From NCBI GenBank assembly GCA_050018415.1, contig JBEKAB010000010.1, positions 1-64,000 on the forward strand: 64,000 nt of DNA, written 5' to 3'. Shown in pieces: positions 17,988 to 25,972 of the stretch; position 1 is the first letter of the stretch; every line of letters starts with the position of its first letter. The stretch is from UBA1161 sp002311745. GTDB taxonomy: Bacteria > Planctomycetota > Phycisphaerae > Tepidisphaerales > Tepidisphaeraceae. The notes beneath the pieces are model-generated. The model made no database searches. It saw nothing but the letters and a program-made list of their open reading frames with translations, and was not told the DNA's origin. Position numbers and translations under genes: made by a program.

Positions 17988-18500
17988 ATGGACGAGCTGA
18001 TCGAACTGATCATTCGCGCGATTTTCGGAATGCTGGGTGACCGTTCGCAACCGCCGCGACCCACTCTCCCGCGTCCGGCGCAGCCGCCCCCCGCCCCCCC
18101 GCCTCCGTCGCGCTTTCGCCAGCCACCGCCGCGTTCCACCGCGTCTCCGCGTTTCGCGCCGCCCCTGCCGCGCCCCTCATCCCCTCGCGCCCCGACCCCG
18201 CAGCGCATGGCGACCCAGACGCCGCCCTGGCGTCCAGCCGCTGCCGTCCGTCCGCCAACGCCGCGAAAAATCCATCAGGGCCGAAAGCCGCCCATACCGC
18301 CTCTGCCGTCGGCTTCACCGGCCCCCGCGCCCCCGGTCGCCCCCGCCCCCGCTCCTCCAGCGGCTCGCACGCCGCCCATCACCGCCGCCGCCCTTGCGCA
18401 GCTCATCCGCTCGCGCCCGGCGGCCCTGCGAACCATTTACGTGCTCTCGGAGATCGTGCGTCCCCCCCTGGCCCTGCGCCGCGGCCCCGAGCTCCTCTAG
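17988..18500 (+). CDS. Proline-rich floA partner, 170 aa
   Basis: I do not recognise a named family. The N-terminus (MDELIELIIRAIFGMLGD) is an amphipathic or membrane-associating helix; residues ~20-125 are extremely Pro/Ala/Arg-rich and presumably disordered; the C-terminal ~45 residues (ALAQLIRSRPAALRTIYVLSEIVRPP) look folded. The C-terminal coding part is duplicated at 21039-21213, where most third-base differences leave the peptide similar, suggesting past selection on protein. It follows floA on the same strand by 44 bp, so it may act with FloA at the membrane. The composition makes random open frames likely here, but the conserved tail supports a real gene. Confidence 0.65.
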   Translation: MDELIELIIRAIFGMLGDRSQPPRPTLPRPAQPPPAPPPPSRFRQPPPRSTASPRFAPPLPRPSSPRAPTPQRMATQTPPWRPAAAVRPPTPRKIHQGRKPPIPPLPSASPAPAPPVAPAPAPPAARTPPITAAALAQLIRSRPAALRTIYVLSEIVRPPLALRRGPELL

Positions 18501-18535
18501 CGCCACAAGTTCCGCCGCAATGGGCACGGGTGTCC
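18361..18535 (+). repeat. 175-bp direct repeat, copy A
   Basis: Covers the last ~45 codons of the proline-rich gene and 35 bp past its stop. Matches 21039-21213 with about 25 differences by my hand alignment (~86%), including two single-base indels that cancel each other. Confidence 0.85.
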
Positions 18536-18652
18536 AAATTTCCAGAATTTTTCTTGACCCTCAATTGGGTAGATGTTAACCGCTCACCTCCAGGTTGTGC
18601 GAAGCGACAACCATGATCTCTTGTCTTAGCCGTCACGGCTGGAGGAATACGC

Positions 18653-20356
18653 ATGGCGATCAGCGACACCATCAAGAAGGGCATGATCCGCGCCCCCCAT
18701 CGCAGCTTGCTGCGGGCCACGGGCGTCATTGAAAGCGACGCGGATTTCGACAAGCCGTTCATCGCCGTATGCAATTCTTTCGTGCAGATCATCCCCGGCC
18801 ATGCCCACCTCGACGTCGTCGGCCGCAAGGTCCGCGAAGCGATTCGCGCTGCCGGCGGCGTGCCGTTTGAATTCAACACCATCGGCGTGGACGACGGAAT
18901 CGCCATGGGGCACGTCGGCATGAAGTATTCGCTGGCCAGCCGCGAATTGATTGCCGACTGCGTCGAGACCATGTTGCGGGCCCATTGTTTTGACGGCGTG
19001 GTCTGCATTCCCAACTGTGACAAGATTGTGCCGGGGATGATGATGGCCGCCGCCCGCGTCAACATCCCCGCCATCTTCGTCAGCGGGGGACCGATGAAGG
19101 CAGGCGTCATGCCGTCGGGAAAGGTGATCGATCTGATCACCGTCTTTGAAGGCGTCGGCCAGGTTTCCGCGGGCAAAATGAGCGTCGAGCAGTTGACCGA
19201 AATCGAACAATACGCCTGCCCAACCTGCGGCTCATGCTCCGGCATGTTCACCGCCAACAGCATGAATTGCCTCTGCGAGGCCCTGGGCCTGGCCCTGCCC
19301 GGCAACGGCAGCATCCTGGCCACCGACCCGCGACGAGACGAGTTGTTCAAGCTCGCCGGCCAGAAAATCGTCGAGCTCGTCCGCCGCAATATCCGCCCCC
19401 GCGACATCATGACGCCCAAGGCGTTCGAGAACGCCTTCGCCCTCGACGTGGCCATGGGCGGCAGCACCAACACCGTGCTGCACACGCTGGCCATCGCCAT
19501 CGAGGCCGGCACTCCCTTCGATTTGAACCATCTGAACGAGGTCAGCGCCCGCGTCCCGTATCTATGCAAGGTCAGCCCCGCCGGCAAATATCACCTGGAA
19601 GACGTCGATCGCGCCGGCGGCATCAGCGCCATCCTCAAAACGTTGTCCGGCAAACCCGGCGTGCTGAATCCCGATTGCATCACCGTCACCGGGCGCACCC
19701 TGGGCGAGAATATCGCCGGCGCCGTCACCAAAGATCGCGACGTGATCCGGCCCCTGGACAATCCCTACAGCGAGCGCGGCGGCCTGGCGGTCTTGTTTGG
19801 CAATCTCGCTCCCCATGGTTCGGTTCTCAAAACCGGCGCCGTCTCTCCCAACATGCACAAGTTCCGCGGCCCCGCGGTCATCTTTGAAAGCGAAGAGTCC
19901 GCGGCCCAGGGAATCCTCGAAGGCCGCGTCAAGGCGGGCGACGTGGTGGTGATCCGTTACGAAGGCCCGCGCGGCGGACCCGGCATGCAGGAAATGCTCG
20001 CGCCCACCGCCAACATCATGGGCCGCGGCCTGGGCGACAGCGTCGCCTTGATCACCGATGGCCGATTCAGCGGCGGCACGCGCGGCGCTTGCATCGGACA
20101 CGTTTCTCCCGAAGCCGCCGTCGGCGGTCCCATCGCGTTGATTCAGAGCGGCGATTTCGTCAGCATCGACATTCCCAACCGCAAGCTCGAACTCGAAGTA
20201 AGCGAAAGCGAGCTGGCCCGCCGCAAATCCGCCTGGAAGTGTCCGCCGCCGAAGATCGACTTCGGATACCTCGCGCGATACGCCGCACAAGTGACCAGCG
20301 CCGACACGGGGGCGGTTCTGCTGGAACCGCACGCACGAACGTCCCCGCGTCCCTAG
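18653..20356 (+). CDS. ilvD: Dihydroxy-acid dehydratase
   Basis: Iron-sulfur dehydratase that makes 2-keto acids in valine, leucine and isoleucine synthesis (third common step); cytoplasmic. 567 aa, normal length. The cluster-binding cysteines are visible in CNSFVQIIPGH (~41), CIPNCDKIVPGM (~116-121) and CPTCGSCSGMFTANS (~190-197). The C-terminal signature DGRFSGGTRGACIGHVSPEA is intact. GGAGG sits six bases before the ATG. No other ilv gene is nearby, so the pathway genes are scattered. It is enclosed, with the next kinase gene, by the 175-bp direct repeats. Confidence 0.97.
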   Translation: MAISDTIKKGMIRAPHRSLLRATGVIESDADFDKPFIAVCNSFVQIIPGHAHLDVVGRKVREAIRAAGGVPFEFNTIGVDDGIAMGHVGMKYSLASRELIADCVETMLRAHCFDGVVCIPNCDKIVPGMMMAAARVNIPAIFVSGGPMKAGVMPSGKVIDLITVFEGVGQVSAGKMSVEQLTEIEQYACPTCGSCSGMFTANSMNCLCEALGLALPGNGSILATDPRRDELFKLAGQKIVELVRRNIRPRDIMTPKAFENAFALDVAMGGSTNTVLHTLAIAIEAGTPFDLNHLNEVSARVPYLCKVSPAGKYHLEDVDRAGGISAILKTLSGKPGVLNPDCITVTGRTLGENIAGAVTKDRDVIRPLDNPYSERGGLAVLFGNLAPHGSVLKTGAVSPNMHKFRGPAVIFESEESAAQGILEGRVKAGDVVVIRYEGPRGGPGMQEMLAPTANIMGRGLGDSVALITDGRFSGGTRGACIGHVSPEAAVGGPIALIQSGDFVSIDIPNRKLELEVSESELARRKSAWKCPPPKIDFGYLARYAAQVTSADTGAVLLEPHARTSPRP

Positions 20357-20373
20357 GGCGGCTTTTGCCGTTT

Positions 20374-21075
20374 ATGGATCGCATGAAGATTCTGGTGATC
20401 GACATCGGCGGCACGAACGTGAAGCTGCTGGCCACCGGCCAAAAGAAGCGGGTCGTCATTCCCTCCGGCCCCAGAATGACGCCCGCGAAGATGGTCGCCG
20501 CCGTGCGCGCGGCCACCGCCGACTGGAAATATGACGCCGTTTCGATCGGCTATCCCGGAGTCGTGATCCATGGCCGTCCCATCATTGAACCTCGCCACCT
20601 CGCACGCGGCTGGGTTGGATTTGACTTCAAAAAGGCGTTCCGCCGGCCGGTAAGAATCGTCAATGACGCCGCGATGCAAGCGCTGGGCAGTTATCACGGC
20701 GGCCGGATGCTCTTTCTCGGTTTGGGTACGGGGCTTGGCTCGGCGCTGATCGTGGATCATGTGCTGGAGCCGATGGAACTGGCCCACTTGCTCTATAGGA
20801 AGGGCCGGACCTATGAACATTATTTGGGTCTGGCCGGCCTCAAGCGGCAGGGGAAAAAGAAATGGCGTCATCAGGTGAACGAGGTCGTCCAGCAACTCAA
20901 GAGCGCGGTGGAGGCCGACTATGTTGTGCTCGGCGGCGGCAACGCCAGACTGCTCAAGAAACTTCCGCCCGGCACGCGCCTGGGACACAATTCCAACGCA
21001 TTCCAAGGCGGATATCGCCTTTGGACCAAGCGTTACGGCGGCTCGCACGCCGCCGATCACCGCCGGCCGCCCTAG
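20374..21075 (+). CDS. ROK-family kinase, polyphosphate glucokinase-like
   Basis: Sugar kinase of 233 aa, probably glucokinase using ATP and/or polyphosphate. Phosphate loop 1 IDIGGTNVKLL lies at ~8-18; the catalytic Asp is in VRIVNDAAMQALG; the glycine-rich FLGLGTGLGSALIV loop and the EPMELAHL segment follow. These are typical of short polyphosphate glucokinases. The normal family C-terminus ends near NAFQGGYRLW; here about 14 further residues (ending SHAADHRRPP) are translated from the start of repeat copy B, so the native stop seems to have been replaced when the repeat arrived. Start: two ATGs (20374, 20383), no strong ribosome site. It lies 17 bp after ilvD. Confidence 0.88.
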   Translation: MDRMKILVIDIGGTNVKLLATGQKKRVVIPSGPRMTPAKMVAAVRAATADWKYDAVSIGYPGVVIHGRPIIEPRHLARGWVGFDFKKAFRRPVRIVNDAAMQALGSYHGGRMLFLGLGTGLGSALIVDHVLEPMELAHLLYRKGRTYEHYLGLAGLKRQGKKKWRHQVNEVVQQLKSAVEADYVVLGGGNARLLKKLPPGTRLGHNSNAFQGGYRLWTKRYGGSHAADHRRPP

Positions 21076-21213
21076 CGCAGCTCATCCGCTCGCGCCCGGC
21101 CCCCATGCGAACGGTTTACGCCATGTCGGAGATCGTTCGTCCCCCCTGGCCCTGCGCCGCGGACCCGAGTTGCTCTAGCGCCAACCGCTCCGCCGCCATA
21201 AGCACGGGCGTCC
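21039..21213 (+). repeat. 175-bp direct repeat, copy B (decayed gene end)
   Basis: Second copy of the floA-partner gene end. Relative to copy A it has a +1 base near 21066 and a -1 base in a C-run near 21151, so the peptide LAQLIRSRPAPMRTVYAMSEIVRPP is in one frame while the flanking TAARTPPITA and LALRRGPELL with the stop are in another. It begins inside the kinase gene and supplies its last codons. Confidence 0.82.
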
Positions 21214-21307
21214 CTCCCCCTTCGGATGTCCCCCTTCTGGCTTCCGGTTGCGGCATGGCTCGCTGCGGCAACCACGTATCTTCCGACAGCAATGAAGGGT
21301 CAGACCG

Positions 21308-22102
21308 TCACCGCTCCACATATCGGTAGCCAGTGACATCCAATATTATGTCTTTGCCGTAAATGACGGTTCGCCCGTCGCCGCTTTCAAACTTGTCGGG
21401 CCAACGGCTCCTGGGTTCCCATTTCTTGTGGCCGCGGGTGTAACGTTCCAGCGAGAATGCGGGAATTGTCCTGGTTTCGTGCACGATTTGCTGAAGCTGC
21501 TTGCGGGGATCGCAGGTATCAAAACTGAAGCTGAGCCGCTTGTCTTTTGCCCGGACCATCTCTGTCCAATCGCCGTCAAAGAAGTCGGCAACGGTGCTGA
21601 TGGAAACGGTGATGGTGCCCTTGATGCCGTCGCTTCGGGGCATCGTCTTCACCGCAACGACCATATGCGGGACCAACGTCAGCCGCACGCTAACATTTGC
21701 ACTGGCGCCCTCGCCGACAATCGCTTCAGCGTCGGCTTGGCCGATCACGTCGGGGTGCGCGAACGGCGTTTCGGCATACGCGATCAGTGGGTTATCCCAC
21801 CAGCTATGGTCAACGTCATATAAGGTATGGCGCACAGTGATGTCTCGCTTCCCGACGATATGGGCCAGGAAGCCGTACTTCTTCTCGACCACCGTCTTGA
21901 TATAGACCATGGCGCTGGTGGGACCGGCCGGCCGGGACGCGGACGCAGCCGTCGCCAGCCAAGTGACCGGTCGCAAAGGGTCGCCTGTCGCCGCTTCGTC
22001 CGGCGGGTTGGCCCCATTCTGGCACGAGATAAGTGTCAGAACCAGAGTTAGCACGCACGCCGGCGCCGCCCAAACCAGGATCGTTCGTGCGTGTGCGCCC
22101 AT
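21308..22102 (-). CDS. Putative lipoprotein, 264 aa
   Basis: No family recognised. The N-terminal helix (WAAPACVLTLVLTLISC) ends in a lipobox with Cys at ~26, so it is likely an exported lipoprotein. The mature part has many beta-type segments (ANVSVRLTLVPHMVVAVKTM) and no obvious catalytic motif. I chose the ATG (MGAHARTIL) nearest to the signal peptide; the frame extends 31 codons upstream without support. It is convergent with the repeat-bearing end of the kinase gene. Confidence 0.7.
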   Translation of the reverse strand: MGAHARTILVWAAPACVLTLVLTLISCQNGANPPDEAATGDPLRPVTWLATAASASRPAGPTSAMVYIKTVVEKKYGFLAHIVGKRDITVRHTLYDVDHSWWDNPLIAYAETPFAHPDVIGQADAEAIVGEGASANVSVRLTLVPHMVVAVKTMPRSDGIKGTITVSISTVADFFDGDWTEMVRAKDKRLSFSFDTCDPRKQLQQIVHETRTIPAFSLERYTRGHKKWEPRSRWPDKFESGDGRTVIYGKDIILDVTGYRYVER

Positions 22103-22111
22103 CGGGAGATC

Positions 22112-22140
22112 GGACGAATCAAAGGGACGAATCAAAGGAG
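22112..22140. repeat. Short tandem repeat GGGACGAATCAAA
   Basis: Two tandem copies of a 13-bp unit just upstream of the lipoprotein start (minus strand). Similar AAAGG-containing tandem units occur at 57885-57970. Confidence 0.6.
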
Positions 22141-22304
22141 TTGGAAGTTTCACAATGCACGCGATTATTTCAGCAGATTGCCGGCGAATCCACAACCATC
22201 AAGCTCGCGACCCCTTTGAATTCCCGCTCCCTCTTCTGCTTCCCTGCTCCACTGATCTACTGCTCCACTTTCTCGCGCAGCGTGGCCAGCCGCGTAACCG
22301 GCGG

Positions 22305-24761
22305 CTATTTTGCCGGTTCCGTGCCCGGGTAGGATATCTCGATGCGGCTGAAAATAATGCTGCTGCCTCGCATCCAGGACACGCCGGCTCCCCCAAAGCG
22401 ATTCGGCGCGATTTTTCCTTCCAGGGCTAGTGTCTCCTTATCGCTGTCGTTGAACGCGCTGACCGCCAGGGTGGCGCCGGTGACTCTGAGGGTCATGTGG
22501 GTGCTTACTTTAAATACGCCGCTCAGTAGTTGCTGGTCGTTCAGCGGCGATCCCGCGCCGTTCTCAATCTTATAAAGTTGAAACATACATTTTGACGCGG
22601 ACTGGTTCGTTCTCCAAAACCGCACGGCGTAGCCATTCTTGGTGCGCGGATCATACTTGATATAGATGTCCGAATGGAGGTTGCGCGCGCCGCTATCCGC
22701 GGGCGACCCCGGTACCGAAAACACCGCCCCCGCCTTTTCGGCCGCCATCACCAGGTCAACCTGCATGTCACCGCAGTCCGCGTCCTGCTGATAGAGAAGA
22801 TAGCCTGGAGCGCTGGGGCGAATGCCGTAGCCATTCACCAATTTATCGTGGGGCACGATCAGCGCGCTGTCCGCAACGCCGTAGCCATTCACAAAATTAT
22901 CTCCGGGCACGATGTTCCAAGTGCCCAGGACCGTCCACAATCCGCTCACGTACGCGGCGTTGGCCTCCGGTACGAAGTTCCTGAAATTGGGCGAAACCGT
23001 GGTGGATGGCACGTCCGCTGCCGCCACGGGATTTGCGCTCACCGCCTGCACCTCCGGACCGGGATCGCTGATCCGGATCTTGGGCTGGACCGTCGCCTTG
23101 ATGTATTTGCCGACGTAGCCCGCCGTCAACGGCAGGGCTTTGAGCGGTTGGTTTCCCCTGCTGACGGCAACTTTCCGCGCATTTTTCCCCGCCGCATCGT
23201 CGCAGATGTACCACGAAACGAGCGACTGATCCTCCCTACCGCCCAAATCGAGCGCGTAATCCACCGTGACCATTCCCCCCGCGGGCGGATTCAACGCGGG
23301 CCACGCCGTCACCGCCGGCGCATCAACGTATTTGGGCTCCACCTGGACATAGGCCGTCGCGTAAATGCCGTCGGCCGCCGTGGCTTTAACAGCGACCCAC
23401 TTCGCCTCACTCGTCGTATTTTGTCCCGTCACCACCACATTCGGACCCGTCGTCCGGCTCAATGACACCAGATCGGATTCGCTCGACCAGGTGATGGTCT
23501 GGTCGGCGCGGACCGGCGTGACCGTCGCGCCGATCGTCGCGCCCTCTCCGCCCGGGCGAACCGACGGCGAACCGCCCGTCAACGCGATCCGAAACGGCAT
23601 ATTCCCCTGCCCGGCCGCTTCATATTTGTCCCTCGCTCCGGCCGGGTCCCAGTCATCGGCCGCGACACGCGGCTGGGCTCGAAGCAGGTTCCACGGGTTG
23701 AAAGCCAAAACTTCCTGATCCGACAACTCCCTTGAGTAGTTGAAGGTCGGCGGCCCTACGCTGCTATCGTAAATGACCGCGGGATTGCCCTTGGCGTCCT
23801 TGGTGTGATAGGTGAGGGAAAGCTGACCTGGCCTGGGCTTGGCCATGCCTCGCACCCAGGCGACCGGCGCTTGCGGTGAATTCACCGGCATCACGCAGTC
23901 GACAAGTACGTCCGGCCGCGTGGCGCTGCGCAGTTCCGATTTATAAAATTGCATCCCGCGCGCCGCCTCGAACCTGCAATGGTTGAAGACAATTCCCGAA
24001 GCCGACATGACCCCAGCCCCTGTCGGGTAGACCAGCGTGCAGTCCTCCCAAACGCTGACCTGGCCTCCGCCCATCCAATCGTCCGTCCCCTCGATGTACA
24101 CGTTTTTGAAATATGACCGCTTAGTCCGCAGAAACATCGTGTCCAGACGGCCCAGGAGCGCGACGTTTTCATACACGTGCTTGTCCCCCTGGCTTTGCAG
24201 GGCCACGCCTTGCGTAATCACATCCGATCGCTTGGAGAGGTTTTTGCTCGGATCACCCGGATACTCGTAGTCGACGTTGCAGTAATTGATGATGGTCAGG
24301 TTCTTCGCGGTAAACCCCGTCGCATCCACGTCAATGACGTATCCATCATCATCGGCCCCCTGGCTCAGCCCGCGATTATCCGCCAGCACCACCGAGCGGC
24401 GGTTGTTGGTGAGTCCCAGGAAAGTAATCCAGTTTTTCGTGATGCTCATGCTCGGAACGCGCTCCATGCTCCCAGTGATCTGGTAGACGTTGGGCTTGAT
24501 CCCGATGACCGTCGGCCTTGCTTCTGTTCCCTCCGGCGCCGCCGCATACGCCGCCTGCAGCGTCTTGAATTTCTTGGCAGCCGGATCGTCCTGGGGCAGG
24601 TTGCCATCGACGAGGAAGTCATAGCTCAGCTTGTCCGGATCGATCGACCCGACAATCGGCTCCGACCCGCCTCTGACGTTGTCTTGCCCCCAGGCCGGAT
24701 GTGCGAAACCGATCAAAACAGCGCCCAGCACCAGCGGCAAATAGAATTTGAACGTCTTCAT
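22305..24761 (-). CDS. Exported pectin methylesterase-like protein (CE8), 818 aa
   Basis: Large secreted protein with a signal peptide (to ~25, HPAWGQ). Residues ~65-390 resemble the pectin methylesterase beta-helix: QGVALQSQGDKHVYENVALLG, then LDTM, then YIEGTDDWMGGG, corresponding to the family QAVAL, QDTL and GTVDFIFG motifs. Both catalytic Asp positions and the first Gln are kept, but the Gln of QDTL is Leu, so it is a divergent member and activity is uncertain. Residues ~400-590 look like Ig/BIG-type modules and ~600-818 like a LamG/jelly-roll domain (IKYDPRTKNGYAVRFWR). AGGAGG precedes the start. Its likely role is degradation of plant pectin, with the MFS gene at 15.1 kb. Confidence 0.8.
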   Translation of the reverse strand: MKTFKFYLPLVLGAVLIGFAHPAWGQDNVRGGSEPIVGSIDPDKLSYDFLVDGNLPQDDPAAKKFKTLQAAYAAAPEGTEARPTVIGIKPNVYQITGSMERVPSMSITKNWITFLGLTNNRRSVVLADNRGLSQGADDDGYVIDVDATGFTAKNLTIINYCNVDYEYPGDPSKNLSKRSDVITQGVALQSQGDKHVYENVALLGRLDTMFLRTKRSYFKNVYIEGTDDWMGGGQVSVWEDCTLVYPTGAGVMSASGIVFNHCRFEAARGMQFYKSELRSATRPDVLVDCVMPVNSPQAPVAWVRGMAKPRPGQLSLTYHTKDAKGNPAVIYDSSVGPPTFNYSRELSDQEVLAFNPWNLLRAQPRVAADDWDPAGARDKYEAAGQGNMPFRIALTGGSPSVRPGGEGATIGATVTPVRADQTITWSSESDLVSLSRTTGPNVVVTGQNTTSEAKWVAVKATAADGIYATAYVQVEPKYVDAPAVTAWPALNPPAGGMVTVDYALDLGGREDQSLVSWYICDDAAGKNARKVAVSRGNQPLKALPLTAGYVGKYIKATVQPKIRISDPGPEVQAVSANPVAAADVPSTTVSPNFRNFVPEANAAYVSGLWTVLGTWNIVPGDNFVNGYGVADSALIVPHDKLVNGYGIRPSAPGYLLYQQDADCGDMQVDLVMAAEKAGAVFSVPGSPADSGARNLHSDIYIKYDPRTKNGYAVRFWRTNQSASKCMFQLYKIENGAGSPLNDQQLLSGVFKVSTHMTLRVTGATLAVSAFNDSDKETLALEGKIAPNRFGGAGVSWMRGSSIIFSRIEISYPGTEPAK

Positions 24762-25112
24762 GGCTTACCTTTCCTCCTCCGCGGCCACTCGTCGCGCCTC
24801 TGGCTACCTATTCCTGGCGAATTGTACGCCCCCACGGCCGAACGGCCACGCCCTTGCCGCGTCTCGCCCCCGCCGCGTCGCTCTCTTGCTTCCGTGCTTT
24901 GCTGATCCACTGATCTACTTTCTCACGCGGCGCGGCTCACCCCTTTCCGCCGCTCTTCTTTCTCGCGCAGCGTGCCCCCTTCTGGATTCTCCCCCTTCTG
25001 GATTCCGAGAAATGACGCTGGCGGCCAAAATCCGTGAGACCGTCGTGGCGAAAGAGTAGAATGAACCGAAATCCGAACAGGTGAAATGACCCCAGGTCTA
25101 AGGAAATGGAAT
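24762..25112. other. Pyrimidine-rich spacer with repeats
   Basis: 351 bases with no gene. 24901-24974 shares CCACTGATCTAC and TTTCTCGCGCAGCGTG with 22241-22287 on the far side of the esterase gene, and holds two copies of CCCCCTTCTGGATTC. The pectinesterase promoter should lie in its left part. Confidence 0.5.
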
Positions 25113-25658
25113 ATGGCTGAGCAATCCGAGGTTGAAATACTTCGCCATCTTTTTGACATCGAATTGTCGCGTAGGGACGCGATTAACGGAGGCCTTGATC
25201 TGCCAGCCGCGGTCATCACGGCCCTTTTCGGCAGTGGCATTTATTTTTTTCAGCGGACGTTGGCGGCGACAGCCCTTGGCTCCGGTTACATTTTTTGGGT
25301 GGCGTTATTTTCGCTTTTCGCGTCGGTCGCGTTAATTATGACCACATTCGTTGCATCGCTGCGCATAATGAGGGTCGCGTGGAATCGGGAGTATCTCTAT
25401 CCACCTGAACCCAAACAACTTTATGAATATATGAGAAACCTCTTCGCGTACCACAAAAAGTGTGGCACGGATCCGCAAGTCGTTGAGACGCAAATTCGAG
25501 GCGAAGAGGCCAAGAATCTTGCTGACCTTGCGCAAGATCTGGCGGATTCTAATCAAGTTCGCGGAGATCTGCTTTTTTATGCTCGTCGCTGGTTAGTTGT
25601 CGCAATGTATTGCTTTTTCTTGTCGAGCATGTCATTGTGTCTGCCGAGTCCCGCATAA
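25113..25658 (+). CDS. Membrane protein of unknown function, 181 aa
   Basis: Family not recognised. An N-terminal amphipathic segment (SEVEILRHLFDIELSRRDAIN) leads to two close membrane helices (~32-52 and ~62-85), a cytoplasmic helical domain of ~75 residues with Glu/Gln-rich helices (ETQIRGEEAKNLADLAQDLAD) and a C-terminal helix (~160-178). This architecture resembles SLATT-type or other 2-3 helix effectors found in defence contexts, but I can only call it similar in layout. Start at the ATG with AGG/GGAA upstream; an earlier ATG (25086) adds nine residues. GC is lower than in the housekeeping genes. The next small gene starts 11 bp after its stop, so they form a pair. Confidence 0.78.
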   Translation: MAEQSEVEILRHLFDIELSRRDAINGGLDLPAAVITALFGSGIYFFQRTLAATALGSGYIFWVALFSLFASVALIMTTFVASLRIMRVAWNREYLYPPEPKQLYEYMRNLFAYHKKCGTDPQVVETQIRGEEAKNLADLAQDLADSNQVRGDLLFYARRWLVVAMYCFFLSSMSLCLPSPA

Positions 25659-25669
25659 ATGGAGAGCTT

Positions 25670-25858
25670 ATGGCCAACGAAATTCAATCGCCTGCGCCGG
25701 AACCAGTCCAACCGGCGAGGCCCAGTGCACCTCTGCCCAACAACCCAAGTGCACCCCAAGCGCCTCCAGAACCACCCAGGAGGCCGCCGAATCGCATCAT
25801 TAGGGGTACAGGACCGAAGCTACCTCGGCTCGACACGACCGCGCGCGATACGCCCTGA
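25670..25858 (+). CDS. Proline-rich small protein, 62 aa
   Basis: Small, disordered, cytoplasmic-type protein following the membrane gene. It begins MANEIQSPAPEPVQPARPS and is ~30% Pro; the C-terminal segment (RPPNRIIRGTGPKLPRLD) is basic and could be a docking motif. GGAGAG lies at the right distance before the ATG, which fixes the start. The tight spacing indicates co-translation with the membrane protein and a joint role; no known domain is seen. Confidence 0.7.
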   Translation: MANEIQSPAPEPVQPARPSAPLPNNPSAPQAPPEPPRRPPNRIIRGTGPKLPRLDTTARDTP

Positions 25859-25972
25859 GGCGCAAAATAACCGTCCAGGTCAAGCGAATTCCAAGGGGTC
25901 GAAGGGCTCGGGAGTCTTTGATATTTATCTAAGACTCCCGACCCATTCGCTGTGTTCTGGGCTCTCCCCCTT

